Positions 1 through 13,639 of a stretch of DNA of 64,000 nucleotides are shown in pieces; the first letter of the stretch is position 1; every line of letters starts with the position of its first letter. The stretch is from assembly GCA_036345935.2 (NCBI GenBank), contig JADWOT020001619.1:17001-81000 (forward strand), read 5' to 3'. The stretch comes from Taenia hydatigena. Taxonomy: Eukaryota > Platyhelminthes > Cestoda > Cyclophyllidea > Taeniidae. The translations under genes and the position numbers were made by a program. The notes below the pieces were generated by a model. It had not been told where the DNA came from, ran no database searches, and saw only the letters and a list, made by a program, of their open reading frames with translations.

Positions 1-2040
1 GCTCATCATTTTGGAGGTTATCAGCGGTAACTGCTTTCCGTCTCGTTGGTAAATTGAGTTCTTTGCTACACTAGAATGCCATAATTTTGGCAGAAGAGGG
101 CCGTATTTTTTTCAGACACTTGTCCCATTCACTGGGAATCGCTTGGTAGAAATGAGCTTGCAGGGCATGAATTTCAGTGGAACATATCGCGTCTGGCTGG
201 AGCATAATTTGCTAATCACAAGTCCTTTACCGAGCGACTCAAGGCTGGAGTTCTGCCTTTAGCACTGCTTTGCACATAATTTAGGTAAGAATTAGTTGCG
301 TTATATGGTTCCTTATTATTCCTCTCGTGCATAAACTAGTAATATCCATTTACTGGACAATTAAACTTTACTGTTTATTCCCAAGATTTTAATTATTAAT
401 GCGCCCTAAAATTGCTTAGTACGACTAGATATCATACTTACATCTGTAAACTACGTATAACTCCCAGTCAATTTAAGTTATTTAACAGCGACGTGGTTAT
501 AATTAGAAGTCTTGATGCTAAGACGAGAAAAGGATTTATTTACGAAATAGCTGCTCACCGTGTTTCACCATCATCGAAGATGTCGGGATGCTATTAGCTT
601 TTGTGTGGTAGCTTCGATCACAATCAGATTACATAAGCAACACATTAGCGAATTGGCTCAAGTGCTCTGCGTTCTAAGTATTTCTCACTTGGGTCTGTAA
701 GCGGTTTCAATTAGGCACCGGCCGTCAACTGGCTACGATGCCACAAAAGTAGGTCTCCTCTGAAACCATAACATTTCGTGCCATGCAGCTGTGTGTATTA
801 ACAAACAGCCAGGGTGAACGAACATTAAGGTGCGTCAAATGTTAGATTAGTTGCGGTTCAGTGAAGTTCAGTTCAATTTTAAGGTATTTAATGCTTAGGA
901 ATGAACGCAATTTAATGCGAATGATTTCAATACGAAAACTAGGATAGCTTGAGTGCATGGCTGAGATCCGCTTTCTTGGTTTTTCACCCACAATTATTCA
1001 TTTCTGTACTCAGCTGTTCATTTAATCTCTGGTAGCCGCGACGCTCCTCGAGTCATGTAGTAACAATTTAGACCTGGCCGACAGTTAAGTGGACTATTTT
1101 GGCTAAGAAAGCCAAAATAATGCAAGCATATAGAGCTACGTTATATTCTATTTATTTAGAACCAGATTTGATTAAAATTATACTCTAGCAGCTTATACCA
1201 TTTAGTAGTTACTTGCGGCAATTCTCCTATCAGATTGTAAAAAGAAAGGTTTGGTCGATGATTGAGCGCCTAGTTTGACACTGATGATTGATAACGTACG
1301 CTAGAATGGTTGGATATTTCTGCTACCGGAAATGATCCAAATCGGAAGTTATATGCTCATTTTATTCTGCAAACGCTTTCAATGGGGTTATAACTGAAAC
1401 TCAGCATTCTGCTTCCTTCGTTAGTTGCTTGCGGCAGTTCTTGTTCACAAATCAGTTAATTTTGGGGATCTCGGCTAGGCAAAGGAAGTTACAGCAGTTC
1501 TCGTTTTAAACTCGGACAAAGTAGGTGTGGCTGATGTGTAGGGTGTCTACTGCGTCAAGGAAAGCTTGGACACTACGACTCTAGAAATGCGCTCTCTTCA
1601 ACCTCTTTTGGTCGAGGGTTGCTTAGAATCAGGATTTGGCAGCTTACTTCCTGTGTAAAATCATGCAACATTTTTTGTTATAAAATCTGGCAATTTAGGT
1701 GTAACCAAAATGCAATTTTTACATTGGCAAAGAGAGTTGAGAGAATACGGAAACAAAGGAAAATTTGGAAATAAGAAGCATTCGTGTACTCAGGACAAAG
1801 AAGAAATGGTTTGGATTTGAGCAGTGACGATACGGATGTGCGAGAATATGGAACGAAGAAAGTCAAGTCGATTAGAGTAAATCAGACAGTGCAGTCTTAA
1901 GAATAGATTGTTTAAGAGAGCAGGGAGATATTTTATGCTTCCCAAACACTTGTCTTCCTTTCCCATTAATAGCATTATGCAGGTAATTTGCTCTTTCCAT
2001 ACCTGCTCCTGCTTTCTCTTCCCTCCTTTCAAGATCCATC
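1..2040. other. Non-coding stretch, nothing recognised
   Basis: No ORF longer than about 86 codons and no recognisable domain, RNA gene or terminal repeat. The short ORFs here have unremarkable composition and lack splice or promoter context. I see only ordinary AT-leaning intergenic or intronic sequence. Confidence 0.6.
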
Positions 2041-3158
2041 CGTATGCCACTGTTATTCTTCACTTCATTTGTGTGAGTCGTTTCAATATTATCACATCTG
2101 ATGTTTGGTATAAATCACAGAAAAAAAAGGACTGTGACTAGCCTCTTCTACTGTGTCATTTAAAAAGCCAGATTCCGTTTCTCAAGCCAGTTCCTTTGTC
2201 GTTTACTCACATAGCTAGATGAGTAGGCAAATATATTAGTGTAGAAAAGAATGGGAGAAACTAGGGAAGAAATGAAGAACGCTGCGTCACAGTTCCATAC
2301 GCACGACTTCCCGTCTCTTTGCCCTAATCTCTGCCATTTTTTTGTCTCTTTTAGCTTAAAATCCTTACTACTTTGCTCCTGCCGATTGCGAGTGGTCCGC
2401 CATTGCCATTCGCATCAGGAGAGCCTCTTTGTTAACCCAATAGTGATCTTTAGGGGTGAATTGCCGATTTCTTAAGGCGAAATTCAACCCTGCACTACGC
2501 TTGCTGTGCTGCACTTACCTCATACGTCTCAAATCCCGAAATGAGCAGCAGCATCAAAAGACCTGCTGGTGTACAACGACTTGCTCAGTATTCATGTCCC
2601 ACTGCGGAAGAACTGTAGCACGGTACGTGCGTCTAAGCATGACTAATTTGGACTGAGTCAGAATAGGCAAGATTAGCGACCAAGGCTAAATTATGACGAT
2701 CTCGAGTAAAGCCATTTAAATTGACCCACTTAATCAACTCGACACAACTCATTTCACTGAGAGTTGTAGTGTTCTCTTTCCACCGCCCCTTTTTCTTGTT
2801 GCCACTCCAACGCATCTTCGGTGAGTGTCTCCTTTTCGCAGACTGCGCTCTATACATTCACACGTATTGTGTCTTACCTAATGTCATACCGCTTGTGCTC
2901 CTCTCATGAAAAATACATGCGGAAAAGAGGAGTGAATAATTCCTACAATTCAGCTTTTTACCTTATTTTTCCACTTTAGTGCCATTAGAACATCTCGCTT
3001 CTCTGCCCCCCTTATGCTTCTCTTAACTTCTTCGCCTATCGCACCGTCTGCCGGTGCCCTCTTTGTGGGTTCCCTTTCATCTCTCCACTGGTCTTAATCT
3101 CGATTGCGACATGAGTTAATAATGCGCAGATTTTTGCCTAAAAAGACTAGTACGAGTT

Positions 3159-3450
3159 NNNNNNNNNNNNNNNNNNNNNNNNNNNNNNNNNNNNNNNNNN
3201 NNNNNNNNNNNNNNNNNNNNNNNNNNNNNNNNNNNNNNNNNNNNNNNNNNNNNNNNNNNNNNNNNNNNNNNNNNNNNNNNNNNNNNNNNNNNNNNNNNNN
3301 NNNNNNNNNNNNNNNNNNNNNNNNNNNNNNNNNNNNNNNNNNNNNNNNNNNNNNNNNNNNNNNNNNNNNNNNNNNNNNNNNNNNNNNNNNNNNNNNNNNN
3401 NNNNNNNNNNNNNNNNNNNNNNNNNNNNNNNNNNNNNNNNNNNNNNNNNN
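3159..3450. other. Assembly gap (292 Ns)
   Basis: An uninterrupted run of N. ORFs crossing it are artefacts of reading N as an open codon. Confidence 0.99.
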
Positions 3451-4213
3451 CACTTTCTATTGGCTCGTCGCATTTGGAACTCATCCACGACGTCGGGTCA
3501 ACATCGGAGGTACCATGAACAGATATGAGCCGTTGACAGAGAATTCTATCCAAGTCACAAACATTTGGTTGTGTTATAGGCGTTGCATTGCTAGAAATTT
3601 TTCCACCGATCCTCTGTTTTGTAGCGCTGATTCTGGAACCACATCTTAACCTACCAGAAAAGTCAAAACCATGACGAGCTTCGACGACTCAGTCGTTGAC
3701 AGTCAATCACTACACATAAATAGCTGACCATGAAACAAGTCCTTTTAACACCTTATGCTTGACCAACTTGAGTTCCCGTCAAGTTGATGCAACATGCCAG
3801 TCTTTCGTGTTCATTCATGTTGAGGTAGTATTTCCTGTTAAAGCATTTCATCATCTCACCAATTCGGTATAGAGTTAAGAGAACTCTGCGTCTGAGTGAA
3901 TAAACAAGAACATAGGTGCCAAGTAATTAATCAAAGAAGGTGGGCGCGTTGCCTCTACTTCTTTGTAACGTGTAAAATAGTCTAATTCCTACCTGCCTAT
4001 CTCACTGATCAATCCTTTTTTTAGCAAACTTATCCATCTGACCCTCTACAATAACGAGTAAGAATGTGTCCTTTTGCTTAAGGCAGCCTTCTTTGTTTTC
4101 ACTATGTCTCTACACCTGTCGGTCTGTTAGCCCAAGTTTGTATGTGCGTCATTGTCTCCTTTCAGATTCATCCATATGGAAAGTAGCCTTAATTGGTGTT
4201 TACGAAAACGGGC

Positions 4214-4244
4214 AGGAACGTGTGGGTGTGCCTGTGTGTGTGTA
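4214..4244 (+). repeat. TG-rich low-complexity tract
   Basis: Imperfect TG repeat, matched at the equivalent place of the second duplication unit (about 7885-7903) by a purer TG run. It helps anchor the alignment of the two units. Confidence 0.6.
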
Positions 4245-5259
4245 GGTCTGAAGGCACCTTCATCTTATCTTTGCCTAATAATTTGTCCTTTTAGCAGATC
4301 AAATCGAATACGAAAAAGGCGCTGGCAGACAATGAGGTAGGAGGGGAAGGAGAGGTGCTTGAGGGATCCCGAGATGAATGGCGTTCTCGTGGCACTAAAG
4401 TGGAAAAGTAAGGGCAAGGCGATAAAAAGTAGGAACCGAATCGAGCACTCCATGCAAGCATTACAATGTGCATACCCTTTCCTGTATTAAACTGCTTAAT
4501 CATAGTGTTGCCGTTCCTCGTACCAACGCACAACTGAACGACCAATCACCTTCATTGTTTTAAACCAGGTAGATGCTTGATCATTTGATCGTACTCTGAT
4601 CATCTGCGCTATCTGACAGTGTCTAAAGTGTCTGACCATTATTTAAAGCAAGAGAATAACTCTAGTGAGCATTGAACTCAACTTCGTGTGAATGACGTTT
4701 TAGAGGTTTGGTTTGGCCAAGTACGCTTTGGGATGGGTTCCCTTGCGTGTATTTTCTCTTTACTTGATTTTAGGTGATTCAAGCTTTGTTTTTTCGTAAA
4801 TAAGTTGAGGGAATGTCAAGAGTTGCATGTCCTTTCCTTCCGTGCCTTGCATTCCTTCAGCATCTTACATCTCGTGGCTGCTAAATTTTGGGGTGGGATG
4901 TCAGCACAAATGAAATCATGTTTAGTAGCCGTTGCTGCGCGAAACGGGCAATAAAGTGGATATTTTTACAGCTGGGTGAGGAATTTGTTTTGGTGGGGAT
5001 GCAAACAGAGTAGCTAAAGACATTCATCTGTGTGGACGAATAAAGATTTGCAGAAGGGTAGATTTGTCACTTGTTATTGGAATTGGTACGCAGCCGGGGT
5101 GTAGTTACCTTCGGTCCACTTCTCATCAACCACCTCCACTGTCTCTCATCCGATCTCCCTGCAACGCCCCACACTCCCATTCCGCTATTCATAGGCACCA
5201 GAGAACCAAAAGAAATATAAATCCTAAAAACCAAAGGTTTGTTATGCCCTCCTGGCCTT

Positions 5260-6000
5260 TTCCTTCATTCGCATGCGCCATTTCAACATTGTCACAACTG
5301 ATATCATACATAAACTCACCTACCAAGGTAAAATAATGTGCTGCATCTTCAAGTATGCGGTTCGACAGAAACTCACGTTCCTTTACCTCAAATACATGGT
5401 CAGGTAACTCAAGAACGCATGGCAGAATAAGAAATGAAAAAAAAGACACAGCGCCACAGCACTGTGCAGAAAATCCGACGATGACCATTCTCTATCCCTT
5501 CCTCCACTTCCTTTATATAAACGTCCCATCTTCGTCTCTCACCCAACTATTATTTTGCACCATTTAGCTAAACAAATTAGCCGCAGCCAGCGCCGAGGTA
5601 ACAGTTGGCCTAAATCGTACCTTTCCAAGCTAAATAGCCGCCAACTTTTTACTAAATTCATACCTCTCTGCTCTCACGGTCCAACAAAACCACTTATAGG
5701 AGATGCCCGTGCTACTAGTCGAGTTGCACATGTCAGATTGTAAGAGGTTAATCACACAAAAACTATCAGAGATGCTCTTTTGCGCTTTCTACCGTATTCC
5801 ATTATTCATTCTGCTTCGCGGTGTCATTCCTACCATTCAGTCATTTGCCAGTGCCTCCCTTCCGCTTCGTTTTCTCCTCGCCGCTGGCCTTCTTTTGGCC
5901 TCCGCTTCCGTTGCCTTCCTCTCCATCTTTTCGTTACTCCCGACGTCCCACCTTGCCTCATCAGAGCCATCAAGGCGCCAAAAAGGATAAATGTGGTAGA
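5260..6000 (+). repeat. Direct duplication, partial unit B
   Basis: A third, shorter copy. Positions 5263-5363 match 2058-2162 and 6083-6180. Positions 5435-5490 match 6290-6345 well (A-run, then CAGCACTG, GCAGA and ACGATG). The C/T-rich 5780-5990 segment resembles the pyrimidine-rich part of the unit that follows. No gene is visible. Confidence 0.5.
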
Positions 6001-6059
6001 AATTAAGGGAAAGTTATGCCACCAACCGCGATCCTCCACCTCTACTCTACCTGTTTTAT

Positions 6060-7910
6060 TTTCTTCTTTTTCTCCATTACTTTATTCGTACGCATCATTC
6101 CACTGTTTTCACATCTGGAATCCAGTGCATATCACATAGAAAAGGAAAACTGTGCTCGGCCTCTTCGAGTGTGCCATTGAATAAAAATTTAAATGCCTTT
6201 CACTAAGTCAAATCCTTCATATCATACCTGGTCACATGGCTATTTGGGTGGGTAAATTACTCACTTCGGGAATAGGTGAGAGAAAATGGTAAAAAATAAG
6301 GCGCGCTGCACTACAGCACTGCGCAGAGGCATCCTACGATGCCCATTTCCAGTCCTCTATTCTCCTTTCTCATCCTTCTATATTCCATTTCCACAGCTTT
6401 TTATCCCTTTGCCTCTGTCTCAGTCATTCCTTTGCCTCTTTTAGCAGCAAATACATCTCTTTACTTATCGAAGAACTTTGCGCAACGTTGTTGTCTTGAG
6501 CAATGCAAAGCACCGATTCGTCAAAGGATAGTCACAGAGATGAGCACCAGAAATGCTTCTTCCTTCCTAAGAGGTAAGTTGTCTATTCCCTTAGTCATCT
6601 CATAACTTCTACAACGCTTACTGCGCTGCACTTACTTTTTGTCTCTTTCATGCTTTTGCATTCACCGAGTAAGCAACAGCACCAGAGGACTAACAGCAAC
6701 TTGCTCAATGTTCATGCTCATCTACAGAAGCACTGTAGCAGAGTTAGCATAACTGAGCTTAGCCCGATCTGACTAGATTGGATTGTATCCACAACAGATA
6801 AGATCGGATGCCTGGGCTAGTATACGACGGACATAAATAAAATAAGAGGGAAGTAGACAGAGCTATCTAATCTATGGTGTATGTCTCATCCTCAGAGAAG
6901 CCTTATACGTTACCATTCAGGTCAACCCCACAAAAAATGTGGTCTGATCGTTTGGCACGACACAATTCCATGACATGTGAAACGAGGCCTTCTCTTTCCC
7001 TCTCGTAGATATTAAATATCAAGGTGCACACTTAAGAACTCTGTTTGATGAAGTCTTTGAAGTGGGTGAAGAGGAGACCTCTTATCTACTCCTCCTTTAT
7101 GATGCCAATTTCCAGTGCATTTTTGTTAAGTGTCTCCTTCATCTCCTGCTGCGCTCAATATGCTTTAGAGTGTTGCATCTCGCATTGTGACCCACCGCGT
7201 GTACTTTATGCATCATACTCTATAATGCATCTGCATTGCAATTTTTTACCTTTGTTCTCCACTTTAGTGACACTAGGACGTGTCGCTCCTCTGCCCTTCT
7301 CGCGCTTCTCTCCCATCACCTCCCTTAAATCCAACACGAATTCTCCCCTTTCTTCTTCCCCTTCTTCTACCTCCCTGACCGCTGGCGTCCTCTTTACTAT
7401 GGCATCACTAAATCAAGCAAAGAAACATGATCAGATTAGATTAGCACAAGCTAGACTAAATCTTTCCAAACTGCACTGTACTTAAAACCAAACCTTGTCT
7501 CGCACAGCTTAGCTTGGATTGCCAAAAAATTCTCCATTTTTGTGGTTCTTTTGGTTACTTTAGCTTGTTCTTCATCAGTTCGCCTTAATTCCATCTCCTC
7601 CTTTTCCTCTTCTCCACTTACTCCCTCTGGAGGGTAGGCGAGTCGTTGCTACTATTTCGTAATCTATAGGCTGGCCGAATTCCTGTCTGCCATTCTGATT
7701 GCCCAATTCCTACATTCACCTTGCAGAGAGTCCCTCTACCTTCTTAGTCCATCTGTGCCCTTTTCACCATAGGTCTACGCCTGTCTGTCTATTTGTCTAC
7801 CCAAGTTTGCATGTGTGTTATTGCCTATTTCAATTTCCCTCTTTTTGGAGGGTCACCTTATTTGATGTTGTGCAAAAACAGGCAGGAAGGTGTGTGTGTG
7901 TGTAAGCTTA
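6060..7910 (+). repeat. Direct duplication, unit C
   Basis: The counterpart of 2.04-4.26 kb, about 3.7-4.0 kb downstream in the same orientation. The longest frame here (from about 7045) is pyrimidine-rich on the coding strand, which makes Ser/Leu/Phe-rich open frames by composition. It has no domain, starts at TTG, and is not open in the sister copy, so I do not call it a gene. Confidence 0.6.
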
Positions 7911-7949
7911 AGTATACATGGATTCAAGGGCAGTTCCATCCTGAGCCTA

Positions 7950-8230
7950 GTATGGTCTTCTTTGGTCTTTCGTTGGATGACCTGTCGGTTGCCCAATTAC
8001 TTTTAACTCTTCACATTGCCAACACTTTACCACCCACAAACTCACTTCTAACATTTAATTCTTTTTTTTCCTTCGACTCTCTTAATTCCTTTTTTCCTTC
8101 CTTCAGATTGAAGTGGACATCTCATGGTAGGAAGAGAGTAGCATTGAAGCCCCATAAGTCGCTTCACACGGCGGTCGAATTTGAGTCAGCAAATGCTAAA
8201 GGGAGGAAAGTTAAGCGATGTAGCATGTAA
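7950..8230 (+). repeat. Dispersed repeat with pyrimidine tract, copy 1
   Basis: Aligns with 19.25-19.51 kb. A long C/T tract ends in CAG at about 8105 (TAG in the sister), followed by a shared block containing TGGTAGGAAGAGAG and later TCAGCAAA. The tract plus AG looks like a splice acceptor, and one frame after it stays open here for about 40 codons. In the sister copy that frame is broken by a stop after two codons. It may be a decayed exon or just a shared non-coding repeat. Confidence 0.45.
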
Positions 8231-9058
8231 AACTGATGTAAACTTTTATGTCAATTGGAGGCGATTCGTTCTCTTTGTCGCCAGTAATCCATGTTGCCTG
8301 TGTGAGAGCTGCAAATGACGGGATGCAGTGCAAGCGGTAGTAAGTAAAAATGGCAAACCTGTCGTTCGACGGTTGTTGGACTCTCAACTGGAGAGCTGTA
8401 GTGTCTCATCTCTATGCCGAGATGAAACAGAAGACGCTGAAGGAGCGCCAACCTCATAGAAGATCAGCCACACTGACTAAGTCCCTGCTTTCTCCTTGGC
8501 ACTTCAGGCTAGATGACATTGCCGAAGAGGAATCAATGTGAAGATTTGCCGACTCACCTTGGAAATGAAGAGGTAGACGACCAAGGTAAGCAGATATTGC
8601 AAATCTCCGAACATACAATTTTGTGCATTAACCACGAAACACCCCTCAACTCTTAATTACGACAAGGGTAACTACCTTTGACATGTTTTCTCAAGATCCC
8701 TGATATTTTTACCTCCGATCACCCGTTCCCCCTGTTCCATGCCTTACCCATGCTCTAGCTATCGTAATCTGACTCACCCGACTCAACAATGGCAGTGGCA
8801 GAGAATTTCACCTTCAAATAAACTGCCATTAACTCTCAATGACCATCACACAAGCACTTTGAGAAATGCTGCTCAAACTAGTTAAATTTGACAAGTACAA
8901 ACCAACACGAATGTGAGCGGATCCCCAAACAAAGAAAATCTAGGCGTCCCTCACGTAAATTAGAGCATTGCATCAATGCCTAACAAATAAAGGACTCTAG
9001 TATTTACTATCGCAAAAGGAAATGAGGTAAAATGCAATGTGGAATGTGTCAACCAGAT

Positions 9059-9287
9059 CCTATTTGCTACTATTTCTTCAAAACATGAGAAAGCAATTAC
9101 GAGGAACAAAAAATGGAGGAAAACAATTAAGGGTGAAGCTAGATAGGGAGGAAATGCACAGTGACGTTTAGATGCTGTCAATCAGCCCACATTTGCTACA
9201 ATTTACTACTACTACTACATGGAAAATAAGAGAAAAATCAAGAGTAGCAATTGCGATCAATTAAGGATGAAGCAGATTAAAAAGGAG
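9059..9287 (+). repeat. Local tandem duplication of about 130 bp
   Basis: Two adjacent segments share TTTGCTAC, an A-rich middle and an AATTAAGG(G)TGAAG block. The second has a short CTA triplet run at about 9206. Weak but visible by eye. Confidence 0.35.
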
Positions 9288-12187
9288 CAAAGCGACGCAT
9301 TCGGGCTATTCAAGGTACCACTGGTGACTAAAGCATGAAGAGAGATTTTGAACGAGGCCAAACGCGACAAGGCAGACCGCACTGATGTAACCGTGGTCCC
9401 TCACTATCCGCTGCCATTATAGGCTCTTTATGATTCAAATAGGCTTGTAATGGAAATATTTACCACGAGAACTGCCATAGGCAATCGCAGACGGGAAGTC
9501 CGTTCTGAGTCTCTTCACAACGATTTGATTGCACTCCTTTAAGGAAGTGACTGAATATGAATATGTTGCCCTTTCCATTCTCATTCGCAATGAGAGCGCA
9601 GGAAGTCACTCGACTGCCAACGCAGAGAGATGAAGTCGCACGAAAGAATTTTGCCTGATGTTGATAGCTCTTCAGATGCTGACGATGTCTCACAAGGAAA
9701 AGTTAATTTTTACGTGCTGGTGATGCCTGTGCGCCCGTCTAACAAGATCCTCATCATCAACTCGTTAAATGCCAATTATGAAGGTCTGGTCAGTGTCTGA
9801 ATGGGCAAAATTGCACAATCCGCCATTTCCTCCATGTCGACAATCTCTAGACCACGCATTATTGCAATGCTGGGACAAGAGAATAAAGCAGTATAAATTT
9901 GTGCTACAACAACTGATACGTTTACTGCTTAATCTAGAGGTGGAACGTCAGTCAAAATTATGCAAGATAGACTAAGTTTCAGCGATTAAACTGAGTTCGC
10001 TACCAGCTCTCGCCACCTGCTCACCAGAAGCAGAACCGCTTGTAGAACCGATTTGAACTTACTCCACGCTGGTGATGACCGCAGGATGAGCAAGAGGAGA
10101 CTGCGCAGTTTGCAACATCAAAACGCGCTGTTTCTAAAACGCATCTTGGAGTGTGAGAGTGTGAACTCATCTGCTGGAGAGGGGAAACAGAGAAGGAATA
10201 TTCGCCAGAAGACCTTCCGACAGAGGAATGGACCACCTGTTCATAAGGTCACTGACTTTGACTGCGTCTTAAAGATTTCGTCAACGCTTTTAACAGAGGA
10301 AACATAAAATTCTCAATTAATTCCTGATTGACGTAAAATGTGGCCTGTGAAATAAAGAAACTAAGTTTATGTGATTGGTTTTGACTAAGGGATAAATCAC
10401 TGCTATACTTTAAGATTTCCCTCCCTGTGTAACACAGGTATTAAAACACCGAATCGTGTGTGTCTGTGGGGTCTTCTACTATTCAGTGGATCCATTTGGC
10501 CGAACAATGCTACTTCAACTCCACGCTAAGTTACCAGTAGCCTGCCTCTTAGCGGAGTGGTTTGCAATCCAACTACCATACGCCGTTACTTTGCAATAGA
10601 GACGAAATATCCACCGAATTCACAAGTGACTGCTTTCATTTAGTTTTCTAAGGTGTTAAGACTCCTACTCTTTGGCTCTCTTGAAAGGATTCGTCCCTGA
10701 GGCAAATCAGCAGACCCTGCTACCACCTCCTCAGTACGTTAGCACTACACTCCCTGCCCTAAAATTATGACTTACCTTGTCGTACTTTCTAGCGTTGGCA
10801 AAGTTAATGATCCCCATCCAACGAAGTGAAAATCACAAGAGTCAAGCAACCAAGCAAATCATGCCTATCCGTTCCTTTCATTCAGTTTAGCGAACACTCT
10901 TACTCAGCCCATCGTCACAACTGCAAGTTCTCCATCCAAACGAATCGGAAATGAAGGCTAGAAAGCATTAAAAAGTTTGATATTGACTTTAAGGCCAAAT
11001 GCCTTTTTTTGGCTTTCCTTACTGGTTTTGGTGTGCAAAATTCGCTCTATAAGCCTTTGTTATCGAGTAAGAGTAATAATTTTTTGCACCTTATGCACCA
11101 TGGCCCAATAATAATGCCTAGAGTTCGCGGTTACCCGTGAGGGTTCGTCGGCCAACGTTGCTAGGAGATGCGCATTCCCTGTTAGTGTGCATTCATGTAG
11201 TTTGGAGAAAGCGCTAAAGCATCGCATCAGTGACTGCGTTAGTTGACGAGTAATCTTGTAGCGTTTGGCTTTGGAAAACATAATCTGGCTGGCATAGAAA
11301 ACACCTCTTTGTTGCACTTTAATGAAAGACTCGGAGCAGTCAACTGAGCGGTTGGTCTCACTAACGTCGCATAAGTTGGAATAGCAACGACAGACCCGTT
11401 GAACAATTGTTTCAATAAATTGATTGAGTTGCAGACCTTAGGAGTACACAAGTGATCGACAATCTGTTAGGTCCACCGTCGTACCTGAATCTTATCCGAG
11501 TGATCGAGGGTTCCGCTGGATGCTTCGTTGAAGATCTCCTCGAACTAACAACTTAAAGGGGGTAAGCACAAACAAAGTGAGGAAAATGAAATAACCTGTG
11601 ACGAATGCAATGAGAGCTGTAATGCAAGCTTAAATTGCTGGCCATTGTGAAGGATTTAGAATCGTGCAGTTGACCTTTCATAAGAAGCCTAACTTACTCC
11701 CCAACTAGGCCAAGTTTCAGGCAGGATGATTGCGCCCCTGTGAGATAAGCGCACTAACTACTACTTGTTTATCAAAGTCTGCTTAGCCAAATTTTAATTA
11801 GTCTTTAATAAGCATAGTATAACTGCTTTGCTTTATGCGGTGGTAGCAAGTGCAACTAACCACGTTGATTATTGAAGAGGAGAGGGAAACTCTGGCCCCT
11901 AGGAATTCAAATCAGAGCTTCAAATGCACTGCAAATGCGTTCGCATCGTTCCCAACTCTGTAGCTGTCCTGATAGATTAGGATTGAGAAGGAATTTAAGG
12001 ACAGGGGATACAGTGGGTAAGGAATGCCAGAGAGAGGAGGAGATGGAAAAGAATAGAGTTTAAGAATTTACCTCGGATCTATACAATTAATTGCATCATA
12101 GCCATAAACAAAGACACATTTGCATGGGCTTGAGCTTTTTTATCCACTCGCTTATCCGTGCGGATTTTGCAGCTCAACTTGCCCAAC

Positions 12188-12219
12188 GGTCCTATCGATC
12201 GATATATGGATCGATAGAC
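12188..12219. other. ATCGAT-rich hairpin
   Basis: CTATCGATC at 12192-12200 pairs perfectly with GATCGATAG at 12209-12217 across the loop GATATATG. The flanking GGT/ACC extends the stem with a one-base bulge. Function unknown. Confidence 0.6.
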
Positions 12220-13639
12220 CACCCAAGTGAAAAGAGAAATGCACTGACTGCACAGCAGGTGGTCTTATCGAATTATCGATCCAATGTCCGATGCACAGAC
12301 TCGTACCTTTGATCAGCAACGAGGCATTGGATGGGAAGAGCGCAGACGACTTGGATGTAGGCAATCCACCCAGCCACTTGCCCACCCGATCCCAGTGAGG
12401 GCGCTGCTTTGACCATCTCTTTCTGATGCATACGGATCGCACACCTTCTTGAAAAAAGGATCACCGAACTGCTGCGAAGGAAGAGACTTACAAGCCATAG
12501 GGACCTTCTTTGCAAAAAAATGTTGCAGCTGCATAATAAGAGTTAGTAACGGTTCACGACCATTTAACCACCACTACCGCAGTTGCGTTACTCATGGACC
12601 CAACACCAACCTTCTGCCAGTGACTTGAGCAGACCAGCAAACAATTGCGCTCTAATGGGAGAATAGCATCACTCGCGGTGGAAACTCAACTGTGGACGAT
12701 GCAGGCACTCACGTGGTGGCATCGCTACTACTACTACCAATGTGGAGCTTTTTAATTTCCGACGACCAAGCACAACACTTTCCAACAGAGATGAAGTTAT
12801 TACCAAAGACATCGGTACCAATGAGGCAATGTTTCAAAATTGTAATAAAAAGTCCTTCAAATGCAACAATTTGTGTTCAATAAGAAATGTATCGTCAATG
12901 TAAAAATACCCTAAACAAAGTACTGGACACTGGTTCCGTCAGTCTCTTTGGAATGCGCCCCAGCACCTGTGCTTGCATTTCATTTTCAAATAAAAACGCT
13001 CAACAGCAACAGCACTAAAATGCCAAAATGCCTAAATCAGACCAGCACAGTAGCGTCCAGTTACAAAATTTGTGGCCGGAAACTCGCGTATCGCAAAGCC
13101 GGATCTAACACTTCCTCTTGTAATATTTTATATCATTTGTTTGTGCATCCTAGACAAGCTTAAGAAATTTAGCAAATGGCACCTAAGCTTTAGTAAATCC
13201 TTACCTAAGAAAAGCAATGGCAACACCTAGGAGAGCACTTACAGAAGCACTGCGTTTACAAATGCATTGCCAAGATAGTCGCGTTATCTTTGATATCGTT
13301 GATCCAACGGGTCAACTCCTGCTCCAAAAGTAGAATAGGCAATTAGCCTTCATCAGCTATTTCGTTCGCACTGTAAATAACCTTCTTGCTAGCCTTGGAT
13401 TGGCGCTAAGCAGCACACGTCACGCAAAAACGCTAGGTAACATCAAGCGTGATTCCAATCAGGGTCGGGGAAACCGTTTATTATTTGTCCAAGGGCTTTC
13501 TAAAAGAAGGTTGACACCAGGTATTCAACACGCCTTTATAGGTTTTAGCAAAGAAATTAGGCAATGCATGCTGCATCCGATTTGACAAAAGTAGGGTCCA
13601 CATTATTGTTTATTTTAATTTTTCGAACAGAAACTCTAT

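Larger units (their letters stand above)
2041..4260 (+). repeat. Direct duplication, unit A
   Basis: This stretch aligns in blocks with 6.06-7.91 kb. Clear matches are 2058-2162 with about 6083-6180, 2500-2630 with 6615-6745 (shared GCTGCACTTAC and CTTGCTCA), 2953-3070 with 7240-7380 (shared CCACTTTAGTG and TCTCTGCCC), and 4080-4250 with 7760-7905 (shared CCCAAGTTTG, then a TG-rich tract). Identity is roughly 70% by eye with many indels. No coding frame is conserved between copies, so this reads as an old duplicated non-coding repeat. The N gap falls inside this unit. Confidence 0.6.

Noticed and set aside
1275..1320. CTGATGA as a possible hammerhead ribozyme core
   Set aside because: No GAAA and no pairing stems at the needed distances.
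3094..3649. ORFs of 113-181 codons on both strands
   Set aside because: They cross the N gap and are open only because N codons are read through.
7045..8230. Two long plus-strand ORFs (146 and 145 codons)
   Set aside because: Both lie in C/T-rich duplicated DNA, the first begins at TTG, the sister duplication copies are not open in these frames, and no domain is visible.
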